Of a DNA stretch of 64,000 bases, positions 10,303-21,693 are shown piece by piece. The notes beneath the pieces are model-generated. The model was not told the origin of the DNA, did not search any database, and saw only the letters and a program-made list of their open reading frames with translations. Source of the stretch: Prorocentrum cordatum (Eukaryota > Sar > Dinophyceae > Prorocentrales > Prorocentraceae); the NCBI GenBank assembly GCA_963575745.1, contig CAUYUJ010015849.1, forward strand, positions 522,328 through 586,327. The letters are read 5' to 3'. Position numbers and translations under genes: made by a program. How positions within the stretch are numbered: the first letter of the stretch is position 1; each line of letters opens with the position of its first letter.

Positions 10303-11641
10303 TCAGGCGGGGGGCAGCGCGAAGTCCAGTTTCGCCGCGAGCTGGTCCGCCTCATTCATGGAAATCACCGCTTTCTTGTCAATCTCCCCGAGCGCTGTCC
10401 GCATAGGCGCCGGCGGCCCGCGCCGCGAGAATTTCCGCGCGGGCGGCCGCAGGATCTGCGCGTGCCGCGCGCGCGTGGCGCGGGGGGGCGCGACGTGCAA
10501 GTGCAACCGCAACTGCTCGTCCGACATCCTCGCGGGGCCACCGCCCTTCTCCCTGGCGCAGTCAATGGCGGCGCCCTTGCGCAGCGCCCAGCCCTGCGAC
10601 AGCGCGGAGGTCAGGAAGGGCGCGGGCGCTGGGGTGAACTTCAATCGACGTGCGACGCGCGTCCCCGAGCTCTGCCAGGCGAGCTCCTGCCCGCTGGGCC
10701 TGAACATGAGCAGGCCCCTCGCCCTCGCCTCGGCATCGCCGTCGTCATCGCCAGCGCCATCGGCGCCCTGTGGCGGCAGCTCGACGACCTCCTTGTAGAT
10801 CGGGGCTGAATCCGTGGACCGGCATCTGAATTCCCTGCGGCAGGCAGCGGGGGCGAAGAAGCTGGCCCGGCGCGCGCTCCTCGCCACCCCGCTCGTCGCC
10901 AAAGTAAAACCCGAAGGGCGCGGCGGAGGCCCGCTGCTCCTGCGCGACCTCCAGCTTCTTCTTCAGCTTCTCCTGCGCGGCCGCGAACCGAACCTCTAAT
11001 GCCGGCGCGTGCCGGTGAAAAGCCGCGGACGCCCCCCGTCGCGCGCGTGCTCGGGACATTCAGCGGGCGCTGGCCCGCGGCTGGATCGCCTCGCAGGAAA
11101 AGGAGGCGCGCGCCGAGACACCGCGCGCCGCGAAGAGCGCGCGCGTTGATCCAACTCGCCAGCGATTCCCAATAGATGCTCGCGCCGTAGCCGAGCCGAA
11201 AGTTCCCGTGCTGTTGCCGCGGCCCAGGGCGCCGTAGTTGTCCGAGGCCAACGTCTTCTCCCAGGCGGACCAGACCTCGCTTGGGAAGGGCCTGCCCTCG
11301 CGCGCGCAGCTCAGGAGCGCGATCAGCGGGTCCCTGGGCTCGAAGCGCCTCGTGCCTTTCGGCTCGAAGGCGCAGGGGATCTCATAGAACATAAAAATGG
11401 AGTGCTGGATATCCATCGCCGGCGGCTCCGCGTAGTTGCACGACCCGTCGCCCAAGAGCATGCTCACGTCCGTCAAGAGGCCGATGCTGCCAGTGCGCTT
11501 CAGCTGCAAGAAATCGCCGAGGTGCAACACGATGGGGGCGCGCCCGAAGTTGTGGCGCGGCCGCTTGTAGGTGAACTCCTGCGCGTCGTGCGTGCCGCTG
11601 CGTCCGTGGCGGGGTGGACTTCGGCCGTTCACATTCCTCAA
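10303..11641 (-). pseudogene. PIF1-type DNA helicase remnant, N-terminus missing
   Basis: Two frames read on as one minus-strand protein. The upstream part (11641-11060, continuing through a TGA into 10745) holds NFGRAPIVLHLGDFLQL, the GDxxQL motif III of PIF1-family helicases. After it comes a block with DPLIALLSCAREGRPF resembling the segment after motif III. The downstream part (10902-10303) has FLTSALSQGWALRKGA, matching the T-x-x-x-SQG motif of superfamily 1B helicases, then LHVAPPRATRARHAQILRP, matching the VALSR...LRP motif VI region with Leu-Ser replaced by Pro-Pro. Walker A and B regions are absent. PIF1 helicases unwind DNA 5' to 3', and the family is large in dinoflagellates. Frameshifts, a stop and altered motif VI mean this copy is non-functional unless introns explain them. 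Confidence 0.6.
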
Positions 11642-11689
11642 TCGAGCCCTCGTCTTACAGCCTTGGCATCAACATTCGCATATACGAGA

Positions 11690-12260
11690 GACCGTCAGCA
11701 GGGGCGCGCTTCGGCTTTCCTGTTGACGCACAGACATGGTGGCGCCCTATGGAAAGGGAGCTCCCGCCTGAGACTCCCTCGCATTTCATCCACAGACGAG
11801 GCGCCCGCCTGATGCGTCCCATGTTCAGGCTTCAAAAGCAAAAAAACGGCAGTTACAAGTTTTCGGAGGGCATTGTCTGCGGGCCCCAAAGGGACGATCC
11901 CCCCGCCATAAACTGCCTCGCGTTTCACTCGCAGACGAAAGTCCCGCCTCATACGCGTTCCATGTTCAATCCTCGCGTTCCCAAAAGTGACGATTGTTAC
12001 AGGTTGTCGGAGGACACGCTCGGATTAGTAAGATGAATTGCGGGCCCAATGCGGAAATGCCTCAGCCGGAGGCTTCCTCGCACTTAGCGAGGCCCAAACA
12101 TTAAATGTTTCCGGCAGACGCGCTCGGATTAGGCCCCCCGCCTGAAACCTCCTCACGATTCACTCAAAGACGAGGCTGCCGCTCGACGCCTCCTCCACGT
12201 TCAGGCGTGAGGGTCCCCGAAAATGACGACAATTGTAATAGTATGTAAAGAATGTGTCAT
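11690..12260 (+). repeat. ~158-bp satellite family, degenerate array 1
   Basis: Shares with the array at 15770-16990 the blocks CAGTTACAAGTTT-CGG, GCGGGCCC-A, TTCACTC-AGACGA and CCATGTTC. Spacing between equivalent blocks is irregular (about 110-140 bp). No gene is supported. Confidence 0.6.
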
Positions 12261-13860
12261 CCAAAAATTGGGTCGCCAAACCCCCGGCCAGCCCCGGCCA
12301 ACCCTTCCAAGCAACGCAATGCGCGCTGGAAGCGAGCGGGCGCGCTCGGACTGAGTTTCCTGGCGTCGACGCCGGCGTCGCGATGGCCACGTGGCCGCTC
12401 GCGCGCGGTACCGCGCGCGAGCGGGCGCGCGTGGAGTGAACTTCGTGGCGAAAGTGCTGGCCGCGCGATGTGCGCCGTGAACAAACCGGCGCGCTCGGAT
12501 ACAGTTTCCTGTCGACGCCGCTGGCAATGCGATGCGCGGTGCCCGAGAGCTGGCACGCCTGGGGTATGTTTCTTGGCCTCTACTCCGGCAGCGCGAAGAT
12601 CGTCGGATGCAAGCGGGCATGACTGGGCTGAACTTATCCGCAAGATCCTCGGCAGAAGCTCCGGCAACATAAGCAAGCTGGCAGGCTCGGGAAGGGTTCC
12701 CGCCGACAGCGCTGGCGATGCCGACGAGGGGGGCGACGGCGAGGACGGCGGCCGCGCACCCCGCCCGCCGCGGCAGCGGGCTCGGCCCCGCCGGGACTTC
12801 CAGGACAAGCAGGATAAAGAAAAGGAGGTGGAACAGGAACGATAGCTGGAAGAGCGGCCTACAGCCGCAACCGCGCCCGCGGCCCAAGATTGCGCGCAGG
12901 ACCGCGGGCGCGGAATCCCAGAGCCTGGAAGTTCCGAGGATGTTTCCCGTGAAACATGCCTCCTCCTTCTCTTCCTATTTCCCCCCCCCGCCCCTTCCCC
13001 GGATGGTTTTCGGCAGGGCGGTGGAAGTATCCCAATCGAAAGGGGCCGGGTAACCCAACGACCCCAAGCCGAGGCATCTCGGGGCCCACTCCCGAGGATG
13101 GTTCACGCGAAACGGGCCTGCACCTCCTCTTCCTCCTCCTCCGCCTCCTCCTCCTCCTTCTCCTCCTTCCCCCCCTATCCCTGGACGCCCTCGCCCAAGG
13201 CGACGCAGGCACCTCGGGGCCCGGAGTTCCGAGGATGTCTCGCGCGACATGGGCCGGAACACTTCGAGAACCGCATATTGCTGGGGCCCAGGGTTGCGGG
13301 GATGTCCCGGGCAGACTGGGCCCGAAGAGCGCCTGGCGATTGCTGCCGTGGGCCCGCGTGGTGCCCCCCCGCGGAGCGTCAGATGCGCCCCCATCCTCCT
13401 CTTCCTCCTCCTCCTCCACCTCCTCCTTTTCCTCCTCCTTCCCCTCGTCACTCTCCTCCTTCCCTTCTCGTCCTCCTCTCACTATTCCTCCTCTTCCTCC
13501 TCCCCCCCCAATCCTCCTCTCGCCGCCCTTTCCCGCGCCCTCTCCTCTTCCCTTCCGCATCTTCCTCTCTCCGGCATGGCGCCCCCGCGACGACGCGGAC
13601 GGCTGTCGAGCCCCGCCGAGAATATCGGGGCCCTGAGGGCGAGCCAACGCTGGCCGACCCACAATCCTCAGCAGCGGCGGGGCGCGGCCACCCCTCTATC
13701 CTCACCCCCGTTCCTTTCGGGGTGGCGGGCCCGAAGCGAGAGGGGGGGGCAGGGGATTTCCCCCCCTCATCAAGGCCCGTTGGCGGGAGGGGGGGGGGGG
13801 GGGTGCTGAGCCTGGCCAACCTCCAACCTCCAACCGACCCCCAACCGCGCCCCCGGCCAA
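12261..13860. other. GC-rich repeat DNA, no gene recognised
   Basis: 12315-12700 contains a loosely repeated ~150-bp segment (GCGCGCTCGGA near 12340 and 12490, each followed by AGTTTCCTG and GTCGACGCC). Four degenerate copies of a GAGGATG-TTTCxCG-GAAAC block lie at 12936, 13094, 13231 and 13294. CTC/TCC tracts run at about 13121-13170 and 13390-13560. Overlapping frames on both strands are Arg/Pro/Ser-rich. A minus-strand frame (12201-12887) starts with a hydrophobic stretch but has no other sign of being a gene. Confidence 0.45.
12395..12424. repeat. Perfect 30-bp palindrome
   Basis: Two 15-nt arms meet at GGTACC (12407-12412) with no mismatch; the arms are made of CGC and GCG runs. It can extrude as a cruciform or hairpin. 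No neighbouring gene gives it an obvious role. Confidence 0.9.
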
Positions 13861-13865
13861 GCCCC

Positions 13866-14612
13866 CGGCCCCCCCCCTTAGATTTTCTTCAACTGGCACG
13901 TGCGCGGCCGCCTTTCGAAGAGGACGAAGCTCGTTCGAAGGAAACGAACTGCTCGTCGCCGCCGTCGGGCCAGAAGGGCCGAAGAGGTGATCGAGGGCCC
14001 CCGCTCGCTGCGCCAGCGACAGGGTTGGGCATTTCTGGAGCTGCGCGGCCGCCCTTGCCCTCTGGTCGGCGTTCCTGTGCAGCTGCTCCCGGAGCCTCGC
14101 AGGGCGCAGGCTGCGCGAGTCTTCGTGCCGCCCCGGCGCCGTCGTCTCGGCGCACTTGCAGGCCTTGGCCAACCTGTCTCGGACGGCCTTGACGGGGGCC
14201 CTTCTGCTTGCTGCCGTGTTCTGCAGCGCGGTAGCACTCCGCGGCCGCCTCCCAGACCACCTCGAGCTGCGTCTCAGCCGCCTTCCGCTCTCTCCACGTT
14301 CGTTCGGCCCTGATCTTCGCGGCAGCGTCCGCGATCGCCTTGTTCGCGACAGCCCGCTCGTCGTCGGCCACCGTGGGCCCCGGCGCCGCTGCTGCCGCCT
14401 TGCGCTTATTGTTGCTGTCGATCCACCGCTTCCGCGCGGCGGGCGCGGCCTGCCGCGCGGCCACCTCGACTGGGGCTCAAGGCGCCCCATGTCTGCCGCG
14501 TGGTCTAAGGCGTCGTGCACCTGTTCGCTGACGAGAGCGGCCTCCGTCCTCCACAGACCGACGCCGTGCGGGCGCACTCCCTAATCACCTCCTGATACTC
14601 GGGCGCGCCCAT
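13866..14612 (-). pseudogene. Uncharacterised Ala/Arg-rich ORF-B, frameshifted
   Basis: Starts with ATG at 14612, three bases after the stop of the ORF upstream (14616-15093). Reading follows MGAPEYQEVIRECARTA, then after a shift EAALVSEQVHDALDHAADMG. After another shift it reads RKRWIDSNNKRKAAAA...ERTWRERKAAETQLEVVWEAAAEC (residues in part), and after a third ...AVRDRLAKACKCAE and AQRAGALDHLFGP. It is charged and mostly helical in character, with no domain I know. Three or more frameshifts make it a pseudogene, or a gene with introns or assembly errors. The tight coupling with the upstream ORF suggests they were once expressed from one RNA. Confidence 0.4.
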
Positions 14613-14615
14613 GGC

Positions 14616-15093
14616 TCACTTGGAGCGCGCTACGAGGTCGCCGAGGCCGGCTTTGTAGTAGTGCGCTTGCGTGGCGACCCCTGACATCACCAACGCTGCC
14701 GCCGCGCGTTCTGGATGAATATTCATCCTCTGCGCCGTCAAAGCCACGGCATCCAATGCCGTCTGGACGTTTGTGTCCGCGTGCGGAGCTCGGAAATCTT
14801 TCCTATGGCCAAGCTCGGCGACAGTTTGGTCGTAACGCCACCGGAAGTTGAAATCATACATCCGCTGGTCGCTCGGGCGCCGAAGGGCCCACCGAGGCGG
14901 CGCCCAGCCCTCAAGTGTGCGCCTTCAACCACGTATTGACATCCACCGCCTTGTCGTGCTCGTCGCGCAAATACTGGATGGCTGAGCCGTCCTTGTGTTT
15001 CTGGCCTTTTGTCGGCGGGGGCCGAAGAGCGGCCGAGGTCGACGCCAGAGCGAAAGCTACTACAAGCGAGCTTGAGGCCAGGGTGACTGCCAT
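14616..15093 (-). CDS. Uncharacterised ORF-A with N-terminal hydrophobic segment
   Basis: ATG at 15093 begins MAVTLASSSLVVAFALAS, a signal-peptide or anchor-like segment followed by Pro-Pro-Pro-Thr-Lys. The first frame ends WLKAHT-stop at 14911. One base of shift near 14914 joins it to a frame reading LEGWAPPRWALRRPSDQRM and on to the stop at 14616. The second part contains HADTNVQTALDAVALTAQRM and an ALVMSGVATQAHYYKAG end. Together about 158 residues. I do not recognise the family. The join is inferred; a short non-canonical intron or a base error would both explain it. Confidence 0.4.
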
Positions 15094-15104
15094 AAGCTAT
15101 TACG

Positions 15105-15769
15105 CAAGTGCGTGGGCCCCGTGCGTTCCTCCCTCCGCCTCCCTCCTCCCTCCGCCTCCTCCCTCCTCCTGTTCCTTCTCTTCCTCCTCCTCTTCCTCCT
15201 CACATGCTCCTCCTCTTCCTCCTCTTTCTCCTCCTCTTCCTCTCTTCCTCCCCGTCGCCCATGGCGGGAAGGAGGCCCGGGAGCGGCCCGGCCGGGCCGC
15301 GACGCGGGTCGCCCGGCGGGGCCGGGAGGAGCGCTGATCATCACACGCGCGAGAGAACCTAACGCCTTCACCGCCTCCCCGCGGAGGCGCACGGAGGAAC
15401 CCACGACTTGAAAGCCCACGACATGTATGCCATACCGTGGCGTGGGTCACGATGACACTCGCTTCTGTGCTATGCTGCGCTACGTGTTCTTCCATGGCCC
15501 CTCGATCTCGCACCAGACTTCCTCGCAATGTCTCAGACTGGAACCTTGTCTTTCATAGCAACGTTTCGTTTTTTCCCAGAAAGGACGTCTCAGGCGAATA
15601 CCTCATTTGTCAGAACCAACGTCGCAAATCACCTCGCGAGACGACGGGCCCGGCCAACCTGCCCAACCAACCCCCGGAAATACGGCCAACCCACCCGGCC
15701 TACCCCCTCCGGCCAACCCTGGTTAGACCAATTATTTCCATAATCTGTCATATCAGTTTGCGGACAACC
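15105..15769. repeat. CTC/TCC tracts, then non-coding DNA
   Basis: 15110-15250 is pyrimidine-rich (TCC/CTC) on the plus strand. 15340-15640 shows nothing recognisable. 15640-15725 has CCGGCCAACCC-type repeats, also seen at 12270-12305, so this motif accompanies the ~158-bp satellite at both of its loci. Confidence 0.5.
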
Positions 15770-16990
15770 CGCTCGGATTACCAACACGAGGTAGGGGCCC
15801 CATAGGGAGGGGGCTCCCGCCTGAGACTCCATCGCATTTCACTCACAAACGAAACTCCCGCTTGACACTTCCTCCATGTTCCGGCGTGGGGACCCCCCGA
15901 CAAGACGACAACTACAAGTTTGCGGGCGACCCGGTCAGATAACCAACGTGAAGTGCGGGACCCATAGGGAGGGGGGCCCCGCCTGAGATCCCATCGCAAT
16001 TCATTCACAAACGAGGTTCCCGCTTGATACTTGCTTCATGTTCAGGCATGGGGAGCCCCACAAGAGACGACAATTACAAGTTTGCGGGCGACCCGCTCGG
16101 TCTACCAACGCGAAGTGCGGGCCCCAAAGGGAGGGGGCTCCCGCCTGAGATCCCATCGCAATTCGCTGACAGAGGACGTTCCCGCTTGATACTTGCTCCA
16201 TGTGCTGGCGTGGGGACCCCCCAAAATGACGACAGTTACATGTTTGCGGGCACCCGCTCGGATGAATGACATGGTGTGCGGGCCCCATATGGGGAGCCGC
16301 CCGAGACTTCCTCGCAATTCACTCACAGACGAAACTCCCGCTTGATACGACCCCTGTGTTCGAGCATCGGAACCCCCCAAAAGAGACGACAGTTACAAGT
16401 TTGCGGGGGACCCGGTCAGATAACCAACATGAAGTGTGGGCCCCAGAGGAAGGGGGGCCCGCCTGAGATTCCATCGCAATCCATTCACAGGTGACGTTCC
16501 CGCTTGATACATCTGTTCATGTTCAAGCATGGGAACCCCCGAAAATGACAAGTACAAGTTTGCAGACGACCCGCTGGGGCTACCAACGCGAACTGCGGGC
16601 CCCATAGGGAGGGGTTCCCGCCTGAGAGCTCCTTGGAATTCAATCACTGACGACGCTCCCACTTGACACTTCCTCCAGGTTCCGGCGTGGGGACACCCCG
16701 CAAAGACGGCAGCTACAAGTTTGCGGGCAACCCGCTCGAATTACCAACATGAAGCGCGGGCCCAAACACCCCATCACAATTCACTCACAGACGACGCTCC
16801 CGCGTGATACGTCCTCCATTTTCAGCCATGAGGACCCCCCAAAGTGACGACAGTTACAGGACTGCGGATGGCCCGTTCGGATTGCCAACTTGATCTGCGG
16901 GTCCCATAAGGAAGGGGCTCCCGCTCGACACGTCCTCGCAATTCATTCAAATACGAAGCTTTCGCTCGAGCCATCCTCCATGGCCAGGCC
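15770..16990 (+). repeat. ~158-bp satellite, array of about eight units
   Basis: The block GACGACA-TTACAAGTTTGCGGG recurs at about 15903, 16067, 16227, 16386, 16545, 16702 and 16844, i.e. every 142-164 bp. Each unit also has GCGGGCCCCATAGGGAGGGG, TTCACTCACA-ACGA and a TCCATGTTC-GGC block. Conserved bases in all frames argue against a protein repeat. Confidence 0.9.
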
Positions 16991-17619
16991 AGGGGACCCA
17001 AAACTGATGATGATATCGATATGTCGGTTATGGAGATGATGATGAGTGGCGATGGATGGTGATGATGATGGTGGTGATGATGATGGTGGTGACCATCGTG
17101 AGCTTGCGAGTAAGTGACTGAGTGATGAGTGGCGATCGAATTGGCGAGTAAGTGAAAGAGTGATGCTGAGGTGCGATGATGGTGGCGATGATGGTGACGA
17201 TGAGATCGCGGTGTTGACGGTGACGGCGATGATGAGGACGATGTTGCTGATGATGCAAATGCTGATGCCGGTGGCGACGATGGTGAGGTGTGAACAAGTG
17301 CGAGAGTGAGTAAAAGATGCGGAGAAGAAAAGGGCGTGGGGGGCAGGACTGCGCGGAGTGTCTAGAGAAGACAAAAACCGTAGGATGGGGGAAAACACAT
17401 TATCCGAATGCACCTGCTAAAACTACAAATACGCACAACACATACACATACAAACGGTTTTACTACGACTAAAGCAACGGGAAACACCAAGAAACAATGA
17501 TGCCCCACCGGTTCCAACTCAGGCAATGCCCGTACTCGGCATCGTGTAAACTTCGTAAAGTACCATGACTGACCAGCTGTGTAAAGTCACACAAAACGAA
17601 AAAAACTAATCGATGAACC
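16991..17619. other. GAT/GGT-rich microsatellite and unassigned DNA
   Basis: 17000-17300 is rich in GATGATG, GGTGATG and CGATGATGG on the plus strand; the long frames over it are His/Ser/Thr repeats. 17300-17619 shows no recognised feature. Confidence 0.6.
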
Positions 17620-19510
17620 CTTGGCCCCGCATCATCATTGCGGCAAACCGCAGCGGTGCTGGTGCCTCTGTCTGCTCAGCAATTCAATGTATCCTCCCTG
17701 GTCGGACAAACGCCTCGCTGCCGCACAAGGCCGTCAAGTTCGGCCATCCAGCCCCCGACAGCCGCCCGAGCCTTCAAAAAGACCCCTAACCATGCAAGAC
17801 GAGTTTGTCCCATCGATGCGGCCTCGACGCCGCGCTGCGATTATTAATATCCAACAAATCCTCGCAATCCTGCGGCGCGTCACCTGTCAAAAAGCGCGCT
17901 CATTGAACAATGAACCAACGACGTCTTCGCAGTCGTTCACGGGCAGAGCAACTATGAGGGATCCAGGCGAGCAACGTGGGCCGCCCCGCATCATCCTACC
18001 AGTTTTTGCATGGTTGCTGCGACGGCCCGCAACGGCGCTCGTGCCTTCGTCTGCTCAGCAACGCAGGCTGTCCTCGCTGCGCGGGCCAAGACCTTGCTGA
18101 CGGAAGAGGCCGTCTACTTCGGCAGCGGACCTCCTGGCAGCCGCATGAGCCTCCAAAGAGACCCATGACCACACAAGACGAACTGATCCCGTCGACGCAG
18201 CCTCGACGCCGCACTGCGATTATTCATCTTCAACGAATCATCGCAGAATCTGCGGGGCGCCGCCGGTCAAGGAGCGCGCCCATCGGAAATGCGCCGGCGA
18301 CGCGCTCGCACTCGTTCGAGGGCATTCAATTACTTACGCCGGAACCCGGGAGAAACATCGGCTGCCCCACATCCTTCCAAGGATGGCATGTTCGCTGGAG
18401 TCCGCCACGGCAACCATGCCTCTGTCTGCTCAGCAATGCAAGCTTGCCTAACTGTGCGGGCCAAGGCCTCGTTGGCGGAAGACGCGGCCCCGCTCGGCCA
18501 CTGCGCCCCTCGCAGCCGCGCGAACCCTCAAGCAAGCACCCAACCAAGCATGACAAGCTAGTCTCATCGACGCAGCCTCGGCATCAATCTCCATCGAATC
18601 ACCGCAGACCCTGCGGGACACAACTGGTCCAAACATTCGCTCGCCAAATGCTCTGCAGCCCCCTGTTTGCTGGAAACAAAGAATTGTGTTACACCGCCTT
18701 CGGCTGCCCCCATCCTGCATGCCCCTCCTCCCATGAGGCCCTCAACCCCGTTCGGGCAGGGGGGCGGGGGCCCCTTGGCGCACATGCCGGGCCCAGGGGG
18801 GCTCTTGCAGGACTTTGGCTGACTCTCCCGCGGCGCTGTGACATGCGCGACTCTGCGCCGCGTCGGCTTCGCTCTGGCCCATGCCTGGGCAATTCTGGGC
18901 TTAGTTTGGGCCCCGAAGCCAGGGCCAGACTGGCCCTGGCGCAGGCGGGGATGGGCGCGATTCAGACGGGCAGTTTGTTCGGCCATCTTGTTGTCCTCTT
19001 GGGAAGTACCTGGGCAATTTTGCATCGTCGCGGGGCCGTTTTTGGCCTCCTCTTGGGCCGTCCTGAATTTCGCTCGGCACGTTATCAGCGCGTCTCGGGG
19101 CCACTCTCGCCTCGCATGGCGAAAACAAGACAGGGCGGGCGGCGGGCGCGAAACGCGCAACATAAACCGGCAGCGCGTTCACGGGCAATGCGCTGACGCA
19201 GGGTCTCGGCGAGCAAACGTGCGCCGTGGCCGTGCACCCCCCTAGTGGCGGCGCGTCCGAGGGGGACCGCCACGGCGTTCGCGCCTGTCTAATCAGCGAC
19301 GCAAGGCGCCCTCAAATCGTGGACCAAAACGTCGCCGACGCGAGAGACCGTCTCGCTCGGCCACGACGCCCCCGGCATCCGCGCGAGCCCTCTTGGAGAC
19401 CCCGAACCAAGAGAAAGGGGCGCACCCCATCGACGCAGCCTCTGCGCCGCACTTCGGTCACTTATCTGCAGACTCAGGCAGGGGAACGTTGTCCACATAC
19501 TTCAGTGGCT
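17620..19510 (+). repeat. ~370-bp satellite family, main array with an inserted segment
   Basis: The block CTGTCTGCTCAGCAA occurs at 17671, 18041 and 18418 (spacing 370 and 377 bp), each followed by a TGCGGGCCAAG-type block and later by CGACGCAGCCTCG-CGCCGC. A fourth, more diverged unit begins near 19280. Between them 18730-19225 is a different sequence, about 70% like 24890-25300 over its last part (CTCGGCA... to ...TCGCCTCGC-TGGCGA-AAC). Frames through the array read different peptides in each unit. Confidence 0.8.
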
Positions 19511-21009
19511 GCGTTGCGCGGAGGCTGTTGCGCGTGAGCTGCATATCCTTTGCATGAGCGAGGCTCAGCTCGAATTGGATTATACGTTGAAGGCGCGCGA
19601 GCCCCCAGTCCACAAGCCCGCCCGTCCTGTTCGACATCGCGGCAGCAGACGGGCTAACCTTTGGTGGATCAGCTTCTGGCGCCGGTAGCGCAACCCTGCA
19701 AGTGGAGCCGATGATGCCAGGGGTGAAGCTGGCGGCGCCCCTTCGTACTTGGATGTTGCACTCGGCCAAAAAGTTTGAATGTGGAGGCCGGCCGGTCTTG
19801 GTCGCGCGGCCGCGGTTCGCTTCGGACGGGGCGTGGAAAAAAGCTCTGGAAGCTGGCGGCGCGCTCTGAGATGCCGGCGGAACGCTGTCTTCGGTTTTGC
19901 TGCTTGCGCTGAAGATGTGACTCCGCCAGCGTCGCCCCTTCTTCTGGAGCGCGCTTCTCGTCGCCTGGCTCGGGCCGCGGCATGGCGATGGGATTGCCGA
20001 CGTCTTGCGCAGTCTGTCGGCCATGGCCTTCTTCGAGCTTAAATGTTCCTGCTGGGGTCGATCCCAACGTTCCGAAAGTTCTCTCCTGGTGGCGCCTCCT
20101 ACGGGGCGTCTCGGGCGCGCCTGCACTCGTCTGCTGGCTCGGCCGGCGCGCGTGGAGACTTCTCCTCGCCCCCTTCCGCCCCGTCCTCGCCTTGCGTTGA
20201 TTGCGGGGGGGCGGGGGCGTCAGCGGGAAGGGCGGCGCTGAAGCTGCCGACAATCTAGTTGGTCGCGCTCAGCTCTCGACGTCGAGGGGCACTTGCGCCG
20301 CTGCCCCCGCCCCGCGAAGCGTCGCCGCGCGTGTCGCGCCAGTTCCGCCAGTCAGCCTCGCGGCGATGACTGTCGGGAGGTAACCTCCAGCTCTGCTCGA
20401 TATCCATGATCTGCGCATCGCCGAAGGGAAGATACTCGGCTCCGGCATCGGCTCTGCCCCTGAGACCGTCGCCGCGATCGGGGCGCCACAACGTCGCGTT
20501 GCAGCGCGCCCGGCCGGCCCCCCTCGCCAGCGAAGCCAAGCGCCGTCGGCGTTGATTAGCTGGAAATGACCGCCCCGATCATGTACGAGCTGAAGTCGTT
20601 GTAGTTCTTCTTCGGTGGCAGGGGTGGTCGGAGTTTCAAACGCGCAATCGCCCTCGTCTTCATTTTGCGCGTGTCCGCGCTCGTCGGCATTGCGCGCGTT
20701 TCCGCGCCATGGCAGCCCCGCCCAGTCCTCGAGCGGCGCCTCGAGTAAGTCCCCCATGCCGTCGCAAAAGTACTCGGCGCAGCGTTCGACCGCCGCGGCT
20801 GCCTCGGCGCATCTGGCATTCGGGAACCAGGCGGTTCCAGAGTGCACCTGAGAGGACTGGTCGATTTCGGGAAGATCAAAATACTCGCGCACTTGTCCTC
20901 GTGTTGCTCTGGGCCAAGACGCGCGGATCCACTCCGCTCTCCTTTGCCATTTGGACACTGTGCCTGAACGCAAAAACGTACGGCGATCCCGCAAGGAATT
21001 GCATGTCAT
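19458..21009 (-). pseudogene. Uncharacterised gene, three frames on the minus strand
   Basis: The N-terminal part (21009-20269) has protein-like composition. It includes SKWQRRAEWIRASW, RATRGQVREYFDLPEID, SGTAWFPNARCAEAAAAVER and an acidic region. The frame then moves to one with FGDAQIMDIEQSWRLPPD (20539-20255). The C-terminal part (to 19458) has GGLVDWGLARLQRIIQFEL and SLAHAKDMQLTRNSLRATQ. No catalytic motif or known domain is visible. Frame changes near 20430 and 20255 could be introns, decay or base errors. The last bases overlap the edge of the ~370-bp satellite. That it is a single gene is an inference from order and orientation. Confidence 0.42.
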
Positions 21010-21693
21010 ACGATGGCCATCCTGACCCCTAGGATCTAGCTTGCGCCCCTTACCTCTGCCTGCGACTGAACCGCCGAACGACAGTTCCTAGAAGCCGTGG
21101 TCAGGGAGGCTGGCTAGGAACTTGGCCATCCCTCTGCCGTGCAACCTGCGGGCGCGCCTGCCGCACGCACCACGACCATTACCCTCGCGAAAGAAGACAA
21201 AACGCACTGCTCGCTAAAACCACCTAGCTTTTCTTTCTGTTCTCCATGTACCGTCTTCCATCTGCTTTTAGCGCGATGGTGGCCTAGGTGTAGGCATTGT
21301 GCTGCTTGAGCGTCGCCAGCAGGCAGATCCGACCAGTCAATTGCCTCAGCGTCAATTCGTCACTGCGTTGGCCTGAAGATCTCCACAAGGCCGCCTCTGC
21401 GGGTGGCATGTAGCTGGCAGAAGCTGGACAACTGGCGTTTGGACCGGAGGCCTGTGGGCTGCCAGTTTCCTGGCCTGAGAATGTTGTGGATTCGGTGGGC
21501 TCCTGGTCGCCCTAGATACTGCCAAGCGTGGCCGCCGGCGTGTCGCTTGCTCCGGCATGGTAGGTGCCGGCACTGCGGCCACCGAAGATGTTCATGATGA
21601 TGCCAGGAGCGCAGCTAGGTGTCCGTAGCTGCGCATGCGTTCCAGTATTTGACCGTAGTGTTGTCAAGTACGGGGCACCTGGTGGTTGAGTGG
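21010..21693. other. Unassigned, probably degraded 3' part of the gag-like gene
   Basis: On the minus strand 21512-21690 encodes SCAPGIIMNIFGGRSAGTYH-type sequence in a frame shifted from the gag-like ORF upstream, compatible with its decayed C-terminal part. 21010-21500 shows nothing recognised. Confidence 0.3.

Noticed and set aside
15770-16990. Satellite read as a repeat protein
   Set aside because: Unit lengths are not multiples of three and the frame is broken in most units.
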